From contig NC_089182.1 of the NCBI RefSeq assembly GCF_947507565.1, positions 3,100,001 to 3,164,000 on the forward strand: DNA of 64,000 nt. Direction: 5' to 3'. The notes beneath the pieces are model-generated. The model ran no database searches. It had not been told where the DNA came from and saw only the letters and a program-made list of their open reading frames with translations. Within the stretch, counting starts at the first letter, position 1. Every line of letters starts with the position of its first letter. A program made the position numbers and the translations under genes. This DNA comes from Oscarella lobularis (Eukaryota; Porifera; Homoscleromorpha; Homosclerophorida; Oscarellidae). Below, piece by piece: positions 25,156-38,873 of the stretch.

Positions 25156-28100
25156 TCACACAAATGTTTCCGATCTGTCGACGTCAAAACCGAGATGCTC
25201 TAAGGCAGCCATGTAGCAGAAAATGTAGTGCATCTATCAAATCGCTATAGATAACGGTACGGAAAAGAATAATTGAGAACGAACGATTGACGGCAGAATA
25301 TCAGGATGCTGTGATCGCAAGGTCTTGACGGTTTGAAAAACGTCGACGAAATGCTCGCGATCAAGCCTATCCAAGACGCTACACAGAACAGCAAATGTTC
25401 CAGAGCGACCAACGCCGTCACTAAAAGATGACGACTTAATTAATTAATTAATTGAACAATTAAGCAAAGAAGCGTTACTTGCACATCACAACAATAGGAT
25501 CCATACCGCTGTCCGGAAGCTCCCTTACCATACGTAGCAATGAAAAGAGGTCCGGGCTTTCATTGCTCGATGGCCAATTGAGGTAGTGAAAAACTGTCAC
25601 CATCCGAATTAGAGACTCCTAAAGGAATTCGTAACAAAGACGATTCCATTGCGAGACGGGAACGTACGTCTGTACGAGTGACTTTTGTCTGTCTTATCAC
25701 GTAACCGTTGCGAATTGTCTCGCGCTCCGGCACAACTGTAATAGTGCCAAAGACCATGGCGTGATCGACGGGCCAAAAGAGAGCCGAGACTTCCTACAAA
25801 AGAAAAAGGAGCGCTCGCAAGGCTAAAGCTTGGGTTTCATTAATTATCTTCACCAAATCATTTTCAAATAATCGCGACAGCATGACAACGACCGAGCACC
25901 GATATTCCCACACCATTCGCCAAAAATCAGCGCACGTGTCCTGAAAGGGACCCTGGGTGGCAATGAAAGTCCTCCTAAAGCCGTCCTGACAAAAAGATAA
26001 AACAATGCAAAAAAAAAGACCGCGCATGCAGGCAAACCGATAGTTTATAAGCATTGATATAGTTTGAGGGTGGGGACAGGAAAACGAGGCTTTGATCAGC
26101 TTCAATGAGAGAGAACTGAGACCTGACTAACTGCCAAGCTGCTGCGGCACTTACGAGCAATTAAGTCATCGTATCGATTTTTGACTGCATTCGCATCACT
26201 GCCCGCTATATGATAGGTAAAGTCTTCTGCTTTGCTGCTGGTTTCGTCTAAGCGCTAAGAACAAAGCGTGCTTCTTTCTTATATATAGTCATGTTTGAAT
26301 ATGAATAGACGTTTACTCGATATTCTTCTTCCCATCCCGTCCTCCCCGTTTCGGGTTCGATTGCGGCCAGACGCCTGATGGTCGCGTCGAGCTTGGAGGC
26401 GTAAATTCTTGTGTACCTGTACCTCAGATGTTCGAGCACAACACGATGACAACACATGTATTGAACCTTTAAGAAAAAAGCTCCAAGGTGCAATAAAACG
26501 CCATAAAAGATACCTCCGTTTGGACCATTCCAGGCCGCCATCGTCTCATTTCGCGAATCGACGCAAACATGCTAACCGCATCGCTTTTGGCCAATTGTCG
26601 CAATGCAAAATCGATAGCAATGTAGGCACCCGTTCGTCCTGCGCCTTCTCTGCATACAAAGAATTCCCAGCACCAAATAGTACTAAAAGATATGACAACT
26701 CACGTGCAATGTATCACCATAGGACTGAAGTCTTTTAGAGAATCGTGATGGGATCGTACTCTCTTTACAAAAGACAACAAAGATGATGGATTCGGTGGCA
26801 TCAAAGCGGTCCACGTGGAAAAATGAAACTGCATTACGGTGCGATGACTGCTACCGACTACACTCTAAAAACGAAAAAAATTCTTTCAAGACATACATAT
26901 AAAAGAAATGCGCAGCACCGTACCTTGCTGACACCGAACTCGCGCTCAAAGAAGTCAGGCATCGCAGATACTTCTTTGACTACGACTTGTACTTTCCCGT
27001 AGCGGGCTTCGTCGTCGTCCGGCCAATACTTGACGAATTGAGACTATATAAAAGAGACCTCCGGTGAAATGTAAAAGCGTCGGTATAAGCTCACTGCTTC
27101 CAGCTCCTCCGAGCTTGTGAGCATCACAATCGTCTGAACGTTTTCTTGCCAAATCATCCGCCAAAAATCTCGAACCGTTTGTTCCATTGGTCCTTGAGAT
27201 GCAATGTAGGCGAGCGGTTCCTCAAACCCCTAAAAAACTCGAGGATTGCAATAAAGCGTCTGTGTGCCAGTTTACAAACATTTATCACTGAAGCATTGAT
27301 GTAATCGGAAGCCACGATTTCATCGGCAACGCCTAGCTTGACTCGACTGTGATCGTCTAAAAATTTAAAAAGAATGTATTTCCACATCTTTCGTTTCTAT
27401 TTATTTATTTACAAGGAAGAACGTGAATATAGGCATTCTTTTCGCGATTTTGTTTCTCCGTTGCTGCGACCGTTGGAAACGCTTTCTCCGGATCTAGCAT
27501 CTACACGCGCGCACAAAATGAAACGTGAAAATTCGCCAATCGTCCGACTCACGTCAAATTCTTTCAGAAATCCGTCGTTTTCGTTAGCGCGTCGCTTTTC
27601 CACGTGATCTTCAAACGACCTTGCCGAAACGGTGCTCGCCTGAGAAAACCTTCCTATAGAAGAGTTGCAAAAAAAAACATGCCAACGCTGGTACAACAAA
27701 GACCCCACTTCTCCTCTTTCTCCGCCGAAAAATCTTCAACGCTATCTGACAAAACGTCGTGCCAGCGCAATTCGTCGCGCAGCACTGATACACGCCGGCG
27801 TCGCTCGATTGAACGCCAGCGATCTGCAGCGATCCGTTCGCCAATATCTTTGCGCGAGGTCCGACGGCGGGCCTGCCGTCGACGTTCCACCGTATGCTCG
27901 GTCGCGGACGTCCCGTGACGAGAACGCCGATAATGGCCGTCTCGCCGAGCGCCGCTTTGACTTCTCCTGACGGATCGGCTGATCGAGCGGAGGGCATGCT
28001 GAAATCGTCAAGTGCCACTGAAACCGGCACGCATGTTTGACGGATTATACGATGGTCGCATTGTCATATACCTATGTCGTAGACAGGATCGATAAGGCGT

Positions 28101-31100
28101 AGATGTTGTAGCCGTGCGGAGTTCTTCCGAGTCCTCTTGCGAGATCTATCCAAGTGGGAAATGGCATTGTTGCTCTACAAGTGCAATAGAAATCTTGCCT
28201 ACGTCAAACAGAGCCACGATACGAGTAGAAGTAAAAAGACTACCGCCGCCACAGCTTCAACAATGCCGATCATGACAAGTGTATGTGGGCAGTCTTTGAC
28301 GACGACCAAATAACCTTGAAAAGGAACGGTGAACGTCAGCTAAGCGGCACAGAAAAGTACTTATACATTTTTCTTCCAAATACGATGTCCTATGAAGTAG
28401 CTAAGAAACAGGAAATATAGCTTCCTTGTGGCTTACTTTTAGGTTACTTACCGTTCCGTCATTCGCTTTTGCAAACGATCTCAATGCGCATTTGTAATGC
28501 GTTTCGGTCTTTAGGCGAGCGTTCAAAAACCCACCATACAATTTATCATCGCCGAGTGAGAGCGATTGGGGTATGTCGGTGTAATTGAACTGAGCGGCGA
28601 CGTAGGGCTGAGTCGACAGATGAGAATAGTTTCCCACGGGGAGAAGGTCTAGGTCGGTGAACGAGTTGTTTTCGTCAGCAGCGGTAACCAAAAGCTGAAC
28701 GAAACTATAAAAGAACATCGGTGTATAGTCCGCACTTGACGACATGCACGTAGCTGCGTACTCGATGCTTCTTCTTATATTTGACGGCTGATTAAGGCTT
28801 ACGTTCAACGTATCTGACAGAGTGCTGCATTGATCGCTACTATTTCCAAATAGCGGTCGCATGAGCGCTAAAGATAAGATCAAGGTTATTGCTACAAATG
28901 CCCAAAACGTCGTACTAGCTACAAAGAGGGTTCTATGCAATATCTTACTTGAAGTTCGAGTAATGATATTGATCGGATCACTGCTATTGCCCTTTCCTTT
29001 CACCGTGCAAGCGTTTACTGTAAACGAAAATAGAGTGACGGGAAGAAGACCAGTGACGTTGACAAAGGCAGGTGGAGCGTGGTTCGCAGCTAGCAAACAG
29101 CGATTCATTGATACGGTCTTCGTCTCCCACGCTTCGGTATACTGTTTAGCACCTTGGTAACAAACCTAGTGACAAAACGTAGTAGAAGAATTCACGCAGT
29201 TCCATTGTATTCTTACACTATATCGAATAATTTGTCCTTGAGGACGTTCGGGTGACTGCCATTTAATTATAACGGAAGTATCGCTCACATTGGAGAGGGT
29301 TACATTTAGCGGCCTACTTGGCACTAAAAAACATAAGGACGGTATATACAAAACACAAGATTTGCGTCGGGCCGTCGACTTACGTCCTTGATCAGTGGTT
29401 CCAAACGCAGATGCACTAGTTGGTCCCATGAACTGGGTCTTAGCTTGTACCTTAGGGAGATTACGTAAAAACGACGAAATTTTAATTAGAGTCCTAACTT
29501 TAGCTTCAAATTCTGTGTACACTGGTAAACCAGTAAGTAAAAAATTGGTGGCGGGAGTTGGTGCCGATACATTTTCAAAGCTGCCATTATAACCAGAAGG
29601 ACGATATAGAACAAAATAGAAAAGATTGCCATTCGGCTGCGAAGGCTCAATCCAGCGTATCTGCAGCGTCGACGTGCTATTCGTAACCGTATGCACGCTA
29701 ACGTTGCGAGGAGCAGACGGCACTAAAAATAACAGTTTGAAAATTGAAATTATTATTTAAAGAACTTTGACTGACCATCTTCTCCTGTTCGGATTATCAC
29801 CGGAGCCGTGGACTCGCTTTCATACGGACTCCCTTTCCACAGACTTATAGCCGTCATTTGAAGACGATAGCGAGCGAATTTCTGCAGATTTCGCAAGTCC
29901 GCTGACGTCTCGTTTCCGGGAACGTCCATCGAAGAGATCGCACGTTTCCGCCGTCGCTCGTTCGCCAAGAGCTCGTAGTAGACTCTGTATGAGAAGATGA
30001 TCCCATGTGGCCCGGCGTAAACGGGAGCGTCCCAGGCCAAAGCGACGACCGTCGAAGACACCACGGTCACGGAAAAATTAGCCACTTTACTAGCAACTAA
30101 TAAGAACTTAGAAAGGAATTTCTAACAACATTTTGAGCTTACTGACCATCGGGAAGTGTCTCGATCATAATTGTCAGACTATCGTTGCCACTTTCTGAGG
30201 AGCACCACGGTACAACGCCGATTTTGTACTTAGATAGAGGCTCGAGTTCGCGCAGAATGAATCGAAGATCGGTCTGATTTGTTGCCGACACGTTGCCCGC
30301 TGTTTCATACCACTGGTCCGTCGTCCGTTTGAATATGACATAGAATAACGTTACGTTATCGACGACGCTCTTCCATTGAAGTTCAGCACTCCGAGAAGAA
30401 ATTGATGCGTTCAATGAAACGCTTTGACGTCGATCTGCGAACGTTAATTAATCTTTGAAGCAGCACAATAAAAGATTTTTTCCCGCTTACTCAAAACGAC
30501 AACGTCGGTCCTCTTTGATGTATTTCCCGCTTCGCACCAGTAAGCGCCCGCGTCTTCCCGTTGAATTTGAAAAATGCGGATTTCTACGTCCGACGTCATT
30601 TGAGTTGAATTAGTCGAATTGACTTGCGCCACTCCGCTACGAAACGAGACGTCTCTTCCATTCTTCATCAATCGCACGTTCATCTGGGGCAAGGACTTTC
30701 CTTTGGCACGCCAAATTAGCGTCAAATTGTCACCGACGTCCACAAACACGATGTCTGGAGGCGACGCTATAAAACGAAAAGAATTGTACGGCCTTCTGAG
30801 ACGATCCTGCCCTATATCAATGCAAATCAAATCAAAAATCCAACGGTAAAAAAATCGAAAGACAAACCAAAGACGCGAATCGTGGCGTTAGCAAACGTTT
30901 TCCCATTCTCGACAATACAGATAAACGTTCCGCTGGTCGTCACGGCCAAGGAGGAACTAAGCGACCCAACGTCGGCTACAGTAATAGCATTGTCAGTCAC
31001 TTCCTCAGAAGGATCAAGCCAGGAGATTGTGCGTGGCGGCGGGCAACCGGTTGCACGGCAAGTCAACGTTAACGTTTCCCCGTCCCGAATAACAGTCGAT

Positions 31101-32672
31101 TCAAAAATCGGATTAATGATTGGAGGCGACTCTAAGCGAGTCCACCATAAATGTAGCTGGGGGAGAGAAAGTCTCTTTTTTTACCTTCGCAATATTTCGT
31201 CTCGTCTAGTTCGACTTCGCAGAGCGTTAGAACATTCTGGTCGTCCTCCTCGACGAGAATCGAAAGCGCTGACGCATTGGGCGGACAAGCGTACGTCGTC
31301 CAAGTGGCCACCGTCGACGAGCGCACACACGATACGGAGCCATCCAAAAGAACCGAAACGTTACGAAAAGACGACGACGATTGGGAGAGAATTCGAACGC
31401 GGGAAACGTTTCTACGTTCAGCCAATAGAAGTTGCCACCATTTGCCTGTGACGTTGCGAGACTGATAGCACTCGATGTCGCTCGTCCCCAGTCCACCGTC
31501 GATAGCTTTGAACGGAAGATTCGACGTTCGAAATTGATTCCACGCCGACGCAAGGACGTTGCCGTAGAGATTCAAAATCTGATCTGCACCGGAAGTAAAA
31601 TTAATTAATTAAAATTGAATTTTCAAAAGATTACCTACCGTACAGCACGTCTATTTCGCACACTTTGAGATCGTTTCGAGTTCTTCTTATGAGGACGTAG
31701 TTTGCCAACTGAGGCACGGCACACAGAAAACGACGTCTAATGTTTGGCTTGTAAAGTCCTTTGCCTTCGCACAGATACACGTCTTTCTGCCTCGCTCCGC
31801 TGCCCACGCCCACGCTCGTTTGCTTTCCGGTGCCCGCCGCGAATAGCACGTGCACTTCGGTTACGAAGTAGACGCCGCGCAAGTCGACGCGAAGCCATGG
31901 AGTCGCGCTTTTGGACCCTGTCTCTGCACACGGGCCACCAGTCCATTGGCCGTCGATAGCCAAATGCGCGCCGCCGCGACCACCAGAGCGCGGGCGCAGG
32001 TGCGCTACGGCATCGGCACGCGACCAATTCACGTGCACGGGGTTGACATCTAGAGAGACGCGCACGCTTCACCCGCGCGCTCATTGGTTCTCGGATAAAG
32101 AATTACCGCGATTTATAATCACTTCGCACACGACGAGATGTGAGGGCTTCGACGACGAGGTGACCGTGATGTTGACGTAGCGTCCCGCTGCCTTGGGCGG
32201 GCACGAGAATTCGACGAGATCGCTGGTATTGGCGTCTGCACGCCTGCACGAAATCGTCGCGATCGCCGTTTCGGCTCGAATGCCCACGGCGAGACGCTTC
32301 GCCACGAAAACCGGTGCAAAGCGCTTCACCGGCACTATTAGGACGTTTCGTAGCGGAGCGATGTCCCGCCCGAGGTCGAGAGACCACCATGGGGACGTTT
32401 CCAGTTCCGAGGCGAAACAATTAGCTATATACTGACTCGACGAGCCGTCGAGCGCCCAGCGCGGCTCGAGACGCACGCTCTCGGTGTCGACGTAAACGCT
32501 GGACGCTCGAACGGCGAGGAAATTGCCGGGAGCGAATGGAATGTCTAAGAAAAGGCGCACGCTACAGAAAACGAAAAAGGAAGGCACCGCGACTTTCCGT
32601 ACCCTGTGGAACTAGTTTCGCTGCGCGCGTAATACAAGCAAGAGCAATTGTAATTAGAAGGCGTAGCGTCAT
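25156..32672 (-). CDS. receptor-type protein tyrosine phosphatase with lectin-like, Ig and FN3 ectodomain
   Basis: The start at 32672 encodes a signal peptide ([18 protein letters not shown]). Order along the protein: three fucolectin/F5-8C-like domains (about 32.1-32.55, 31.64-32.05 and 31.15-31.58 kb), each with PWW/PWL-type and CEV signatures; two Ig domains (30.87-31.13, 30.49-30.77); four FN3 domains (28.95-30.43); a membrane-proximal region (28.44-28.87); a transmembrane helix (about 28.23-28.27, [16 protein letters not shown]); a basic stop-transfer segment; an Ig-like domain (27.65-28.02); and two phosphatase domains. D1 keeps [13 protein letters not shown], split across exons at 26.63-26.70, and RPGMVQT. 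Its WPD loop reads [10 protein letters not shown]2 has VVMCNDGVGRSG and NWPSSNE. It is a surface receptor that would act on phosphotyrosine, but key loop residues are altered. Many of the roughly 25 exon ends are approximate. Confidence 0.88.
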
Positions 32673-33195
32673 CTTCGGGCTTTCGATCTCGTCGAAACGA
32701 TTCCTCGACTCGGTCTCGTCGGAGTTTTTGCGTGGAAAACGAAGTGCAACGTCGTTGCTTGCTCAAAAAGGGCGTTCTATTCACTAGCCGAGCACCTTGA
32801 AGTCGTCGCATGATGGTTCCTAATCATAGCCGTGTTGATGATGAAACTGAAATAGTCTATAACGAACATTGTCTTTTTAGCACTTTTTAGCACTGACTAT
32901 GAGAGCATCTCTTATCTCTAATCTAAGATACTGAGCCTCAGTAGGTAAACTACAATTAATGATCTTGCATGTTGAGTCTGATGGATATTTTGAATGCCTT
33001 AGCTCCACGCAACGAAAGTGGCAAGCTACGACAGTTGACTCTACAATGTATAGCTAAATTTTCTCTTTCAATATCCGGTGTAAGTCCTTTCTGTTTCTCT
33101 TTCCCCGGAGTGCTTTCACTAGCTGTCACCGTACTTTAGAACTTCCCTAGACTTCAAGGAAATCATTGGCGGTCATTCGCTCGGTCGATGAACTC
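32673..33195. promoter_or_regulatory. divergent intergenic region between receptor phosphatase and LRR receptor
   Basis: These 523 bases lie between oppositely directed start codons of two cell-surface receptors. The centre is AT-rich. No clear TATA box or repeat stands out. Shared control is possible from geometry only. Confidence 0.4.
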
Positions 33196-36100
33196 ATGTC
33201 AGCTCGACTTCTTGCGCTTCTTCTGCTCTGTTTAATTCGTGACGTCGACGGCTTTTACCATCAGTATCCAGGGTGTCAGCAATGTTCTTGTAATATACAG
33301 CTTGGAACTGTTGACTGCTCTGGCTCCGTTTTGTCGTTGATGAGTCTGCCTTTGGCCGACAGTCTTCCCCGAAAAGGAATTCGAATTTTGTTCGTCACAA
33401 GACGTGCTATTCCCTTCTTTTACGCAATTCAATTTTTTTAGCAAATTTGACCATAACGCCATCGACTACGTGGACCAAGATTTTTTTCTGCCTTTTGAAG
33501 ATCTGGTCCAAATGTAAACTCGCCGTGGCGAAAGCCCTCTGTATGTCCATCATTTTGCGTTTGTCTATTTATAGCAGCGGAAATAATAACAGTCTCCGTC
33601 AACCTTTCTTCTTGCCGAGACGCCTGAAATCACTGTAAGTTCGTGGTTTTGTGAGACCCTTTGGCACGTCTGTTTGATCATAGACATCTCACTCACAATT
33701 TTCTTCAAACGGCGCGGGGCTTCTTCGAAAGCCAAGTCAGTTACGACGATCTCGAATTCATGTAAGAAATCGCACTTCTTCGACTCTGTAAACGGTATCT
33801 GTTTTAATTATGTACCAGAGATTTGTCTCAGAACGAAATCAAGCACCTAGAAAGTAGATCATTCTTCAACCTGTCTGGCTTGAATATCTTGTAAATGTGT
33901 ACCGTGTTTGATTAGACGATGTATAAGTCTTCCTTATAGATCGCTGACTCATAATGGCCTCGAAAAGATAGAATCAGAGGGAATAAGCTATCTTCCTCAC
34001 TTGTCCTACTTGTATGCATGTCTGTTTTTCATAATGGATTGAGATGAATTTTGGCGTGTGTGTAGAGACCTTGATCACAACAAACTCGAGTCGCTTACAA
34101 AGCACTCTTTTGTTTCAGTGGGAGACAGCACCACTCACTGGCTCAAACTGTGACCAATAATGTTTTCCTTTCATTTTTGTCTCTATGTGCTTCTGCAGAT
34201 CATTTAGAAACAACAGCATCTATCGACTGACGCCGGATTGCCTAGATTTGCCTACTGTTGGGGCTTTGTAAGAGACGAATATCGTGACTTATACATGTAG
34301 TTTTGATTTTCTTTACCTACAGGCGTCTTACCTCAAATGCTATTCACGAAGTCGACTACAGAGCGTTTCGTTCTCTCCCCAACCTGTTGGAATTGTAAAG
34401 TAGTCATTGGGTATTTTTCAGTTATAATGGCCATATCTCTGTACGTAGAGACTTATCTGGCAACGCCATTAGTCGTTTAGAAGACGGCACGTTCGAGAAC
34501 CACACGTGGTTCATATCACTGTAAAAGCTTTGAGCACACATTGAGTAACCGCGGTTTTGACTGTTCTGCGGCCTGATTTAGTGATCTATCAGAAAACAAC
34601 CTGACAACTATAGGTGCAAATGTTTTCAGAAAGAAGACCTTTATCAGCAGTTTGTAGGTATCCGTGCTTTAATTGTTCTCAGTTATTAATCAATTTTTTG
34701 ACGGCAGTCGTGCTAATGCCAACAGCATAGGATTTCTAACCAATTCATTTCTGGAAACAATTCGAGTTAATAGTCTGTACGTGAGCGTTATTGCTGCCCT
34801 TTCGACATGCCTCTATGATTTAATTAATTAAGTGAAATCTCGAAAAACTTTTTGGAAGAACTTCCAGCGTCTCTTTCAAATCAGACAACGCTTCGTCGAC
34901 TGTGAGGAGAAGTCATCGTTGACTATACGTACAGGCGTCTTATTACCTACTTTAGGCATTGTGCGTATAATAAACTCGTGGCTGTGAGAGCTCACTCATT
35001 CAAGCGCTTGAGTAATCTGAAGTTTCTGTAAGTGAACCGCGGGCACGTCCTTTTGTTGTAGAACTTGAACGGATTTTTGCAGAAATTTGATGAGCAACCA
35101 AATATCCTACTTTGAAGATGGAGCGTTCTCCGATTTGTTGAACATAAAAAAAATGTATCGTCATATAGAAATGGTATTTCTTTGAAAGCTAACACAGCAA
35201 TTTAGATATATCCAAGACAACCCGCTTCATCATCTTCCTAGAAATGCATTTCTATTTAATATGTCCCTCGGTCGAGTAACAGAAATGTATGTACTGGTGT
35301 CTAATAGCTAAATCGTGAGGTTAATTCCGTGAAACGCAGATATCTTCGATGCTCAGAAACAAACGAAATACCGCTCTTCTCTAACACAACGCACGTGTAA
35401 GAAGCTTCGATAGGAAAAGGGCAATACCGACTTCTTCCCCGTAGATATTGTATAACGAAAGCAACAGTGATAACGTTGAAGACAACAATTACATCTGCGC
35501 GATACTTATCGACAATGGGTTACAAATGCGAGCTGTTGTCCTTCAGAGACGACGTTATGGGATCAGCTAGCTGCACCCAGTGTCCAGTTGGAACGAAAGG
35601 GAGCACGGTCGCTGATGGCCAATCACACTGCTCTGACTGCCCACCAGGTACTACACAAAAAACCGCAATTCAATCATAAAGAATGACCCTCGTCGTCATG
35701 CAGGTGGTTTCTACCAAGATGCGGCTGGTAAGAATTCGTGCACGCCTTGCGTAGAAGGAACCTACGTTCCCTTTCACGAAAGTCCAGGCACAAGTGCAGC
35801 CGATTGCGTCGTGTGTCCAAAAGGCACAAACACGACGGCACTTGCAAACTACCGCGCCTGTTTCTGCCTCAAAAACTTCTACAGACTCGATCGGTTTGGT
35901 TCGTGTTACAGGTGCTCTGAACCCGGACAGAAATGCGTCGACGACTATCTCTCCGTTCAGCCCGGCTACTGGATCAGTTGGAATATATCGAATCATCACA
36001 ACAGGTCTCAGCTCGAAAACGATTACGTGTTATTCGTCGACAACTTGAAAACGAGGAACAATAGCTATAGGCGCGACAATACCATGAAATTTTTCAAATT

Positions 36101-37678
36101 ATTTCCTAAAATTCATCCTTGTCCAATTGAGGACAGTTGCAATGGAACAAACGGCTCGGTTCGAATTCGAGAAAGAGACATGTGTTCGAAAGGCTACGAA
36201 GGTCCGTTGTGCGCAGTCTGTCAACCACGCTACTATTCGTGGTTTCAAAAATGCTATCATTGTCCTGCTGCTTGGAGAACCGGTTTGCAAATTCTTGGCG
36301 TTGCGGCGCTCTTTGCTGTCGCTATGCTCATACTGTATTTTGCCGATAAGGCTCGAAGAGATAAAGCAAAGACGCTCGTCGATCACATTGCCGCCAAAAT
36401 TAAAATCATCATTGGTTTCGGTCAAGTCATGGCCGGAGTGTTTCAAGCACTCGCCTACATACCGTGGCCACATCTAATACTAAAATTTGGAAATTATTTA
36501 AAAATACTCGAACTCAACGTCATTGCGGTTGCAACTCCTTCGTGCCTGAGCGACTCGTTGAAACTCAATGCCCTGAAAGCGCCCATTTTCAGCGTCTCGT
36601 GCCAGGCGGGAATCCTATGTTTAATATGGACATACTATACAATCAGATACAACGCAATCGCAAAGTGTTTCAAGTCGACTCCAGCGACCGTACGGACTGT
36701 ATCATTAGCCAGAACGTCGTGCCTACGTAACACCTGGTGGTTACTGTTTGTATCCTGGCCGGCCACTACAGCTCAGATAATGGCCGTTATACCGTACAAA
36801 CCGTGGACGTGTCACGAACTCTGCCTATCGACCGATAGAGAGAACTCCTTCTGCAGATGGTTTCTCAAAGACGATCTGAGCTTGGAGTGCGACTACGAGT
36901 CTAGTTGGAGAGTCCTGTGGATCATTTGCTGGTCTTTGATAGTCTACGTCATTGCTCTTCCCGTGCTTCTCTTCATTGGTCTCTACTTCAAACAGAAACG
37001 TACGCGGCGAGCCAAAGACGATGACGGCGAATTAGACGACGAAATGCTTGTTAGTCTGTATCTAAGACCGGTTCCATTTCGCGACAATCTCATACAGTCG
37101 CTTCACTTTCTCAACGAGAATTACAAACCGAAGTATTGGTATTGGGAAGTGACGGAATTGCTACGCAAATTCTTGCTGACGTGTGGAATTCAATTTTTCG
37201 GACAAACGAGTCACACTAACGTCGCCATAGCGGCGCTACTGGCCAATCTTTTTCTTCTATTGCACGCTCAGCTAAAGCCGAACAAGCGGACGACTGATCA
37301 CTGGCTACAGCTGACGTCACTGCTTGTCATTTCTCTCAACTTGATGTTGGGAACTCTAATGGCCTTGTCGTATCAGAGCGACAGCGGCGCATCTGATCGA
37401 GAAGTCTTTTCCGTATTGGTGTTCGTGGTAAATGGTCTATTTGTTCTCTACGTCATTGGTAGGCCTCAAGTCCCTATACTTTGCTCTGTGTCAAAAACGT
37501 ACCGGTATATGTTTGTTTAGGCAAGGTGATCGTTGCCTTCATTGTGGCTTGGAAAGAAGTGAAGAAAAATCACAGGAAATTTCAGTTGTACCTCTTTCTC
37601 ATCTACTTCGTTGACGGAGATACGATTACTGCAGAGGGCACAGAGCTTGTTCCATCAGCAGAAGACACGCCTCTTTAG
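33196..37678 (+). CDS. LRR / cysteine-rich / multi-pass membrane receptor
   Basis: The start at 33196 (MSARLLALLLLCLI) gives a signal peptide, then an LRR N-terminal cap (CQQCSCNIQLGTVDC). About a dozen leucine-rich repeats follow, nearly one per exon of about 72 bases (33.4-35.4 kb). Examples are LDLSQNEIKHLESRSFFNLS and DLSGNAISRLEDGTF. Next are GCC2/GCC3-type (ephrin-receptor-like) modules: CTQCPVGTKGSTVADGQSHC and CTPCVEGTYVPF. A long exon to 37457 carries about nine hydrophobic helices, for example GLQILGVAALFAVAMLILYF. An intron with a phase-1 junction (37458-37521) leads to the final exon, ending SAEDTPL. The layout resembles a receptor class common in early-branching animals, but I cannot name an ortholog. 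It sits in the plasma membrane; the ligand is unknown. Confidence 0.85.
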
Positions 37679-37742
37679 AAAGAACGATAAGGTGTGAGTG
37701 TGTGACTTGCTACTAAACTTCCTTTAGATAGCCTAAAGGCAT

Positions 37743-38093
37743 TCTACTTCCTCTGACGTGTAGATCAATGATTCCGATATGTAGCTGCTTGGGAGGAAAT
37801 TGAAGCTAGCATTAGAGCTATAGAATCATCTCTCCTAATTAGTGAGCCAGACGACACAATATGCCCCGAGGACAATAGAAGCGTGGGCATGTATGTGGTA
37901 CTTCCTCTGACGTGTAGATCGATGATTCCGATATGTAGCTGCTTGGGAGGAAATCGAAGCTAGCATCTAAAGCTATAGAATCATCTCTCCTAATTAGTGA
38001 GCCAGACTTGAGACCCCACAGCGCCCAAAGAGCGTAGGTGCAGGCGACACAATATGCCCCGAGGACAATAGAAGCGTGGGCATGTATGTGGAG
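37743..38093. repeat. tandem duplication of a 154/194-base segment
   Basis: The block beginning TACTTCCTCTGACGTGTAGA occurs at about 37745-37898 and again at about 37899-38092. The copies differ by a few substitutions and by an extra 38 bases in the second copy (about 38008-38045). No open frame spans both. It lies between the LRR receptor and the collagen gene. Confidence 0.85.
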
Positions 38094-38873
38094 GAGTTTG
38101 AATTCGCCTCCGTCTCCGCCGCATATGTGGTCGCATAGGTCCCGGGAATCTCTTCGTGCAGGTCCTTTTCAACCTTAGAAGTACGAATGCAGGTGTTTGC
38201 AAGCGCATACTATACGTACGCCTACTAGGAACTCAGTCGTGAACGGTCTAACAACGCTACCGGACGTTAGACTCTTCTGCGGAACTTTGACAAAGTAGGA
38301 AGGCACGGCAGCCTGAGCAGAAAAAAGGCCAAAATTGTCTAGTTTTTTAGGCTAGCTTTGAACGGTGGCATCGGATTTCTAGTACAGTAAGTTGCACTTG
38401 TACATATAGCGGCACGTGGGCCAGTGAGTCCAGAGCAAAGTTACCCGTTCATGCCCAGAACATGCGCTCACTATCTTATAAAGGGACACAGTGACTGTAA
38501 TAAAAAGTTTTGATCTGTGGATTGTGAAATTTTTGGTTCTTCCCGATCCTATCACTTCACCCACACTATTTCACGCCTTCATAGCTCATTTGTAGTCTAT
38601 GACTTAGTAATCGCGCACCTCTACTGGTGTAGGAAGGATCTAAAATGTTTACATGTGGCCGATAGTCGCAGTAGACACCAGATGCACGTTTCCATTAGAG
38701 GCAGGCGGGTCCCATTTATTTGCATTTTGCAAATGGTCGTGGGAAGCGGATGCGGAGAAGAGAAGAACCAATAACAGTCGACAAGCAGCCAGCAGCTCAT
38801 TGCTCTTTGTTCTCTCCTCAAGCCACATCCCAGCTCTGCCGAATCAGTCAATCAACGCCTCACGTCCAAATCC
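38094..38873. other. intergenic, 5' flank of collagen IV gene
   Basis: No gene is supported in this interval. Short open frames on both strands lack domains, splice continuity or a start context. The last part should contain the promoter and 5' untranslated region of the collagen gene. Confidence 0.5.

Noticed and set aside
37990-38208. 72-codon Arg/Pro-rich frame on minus in the tandem duplication
   Set aside because: It covers only the second copy and is not kept in the first, with no homology that I can recognise.
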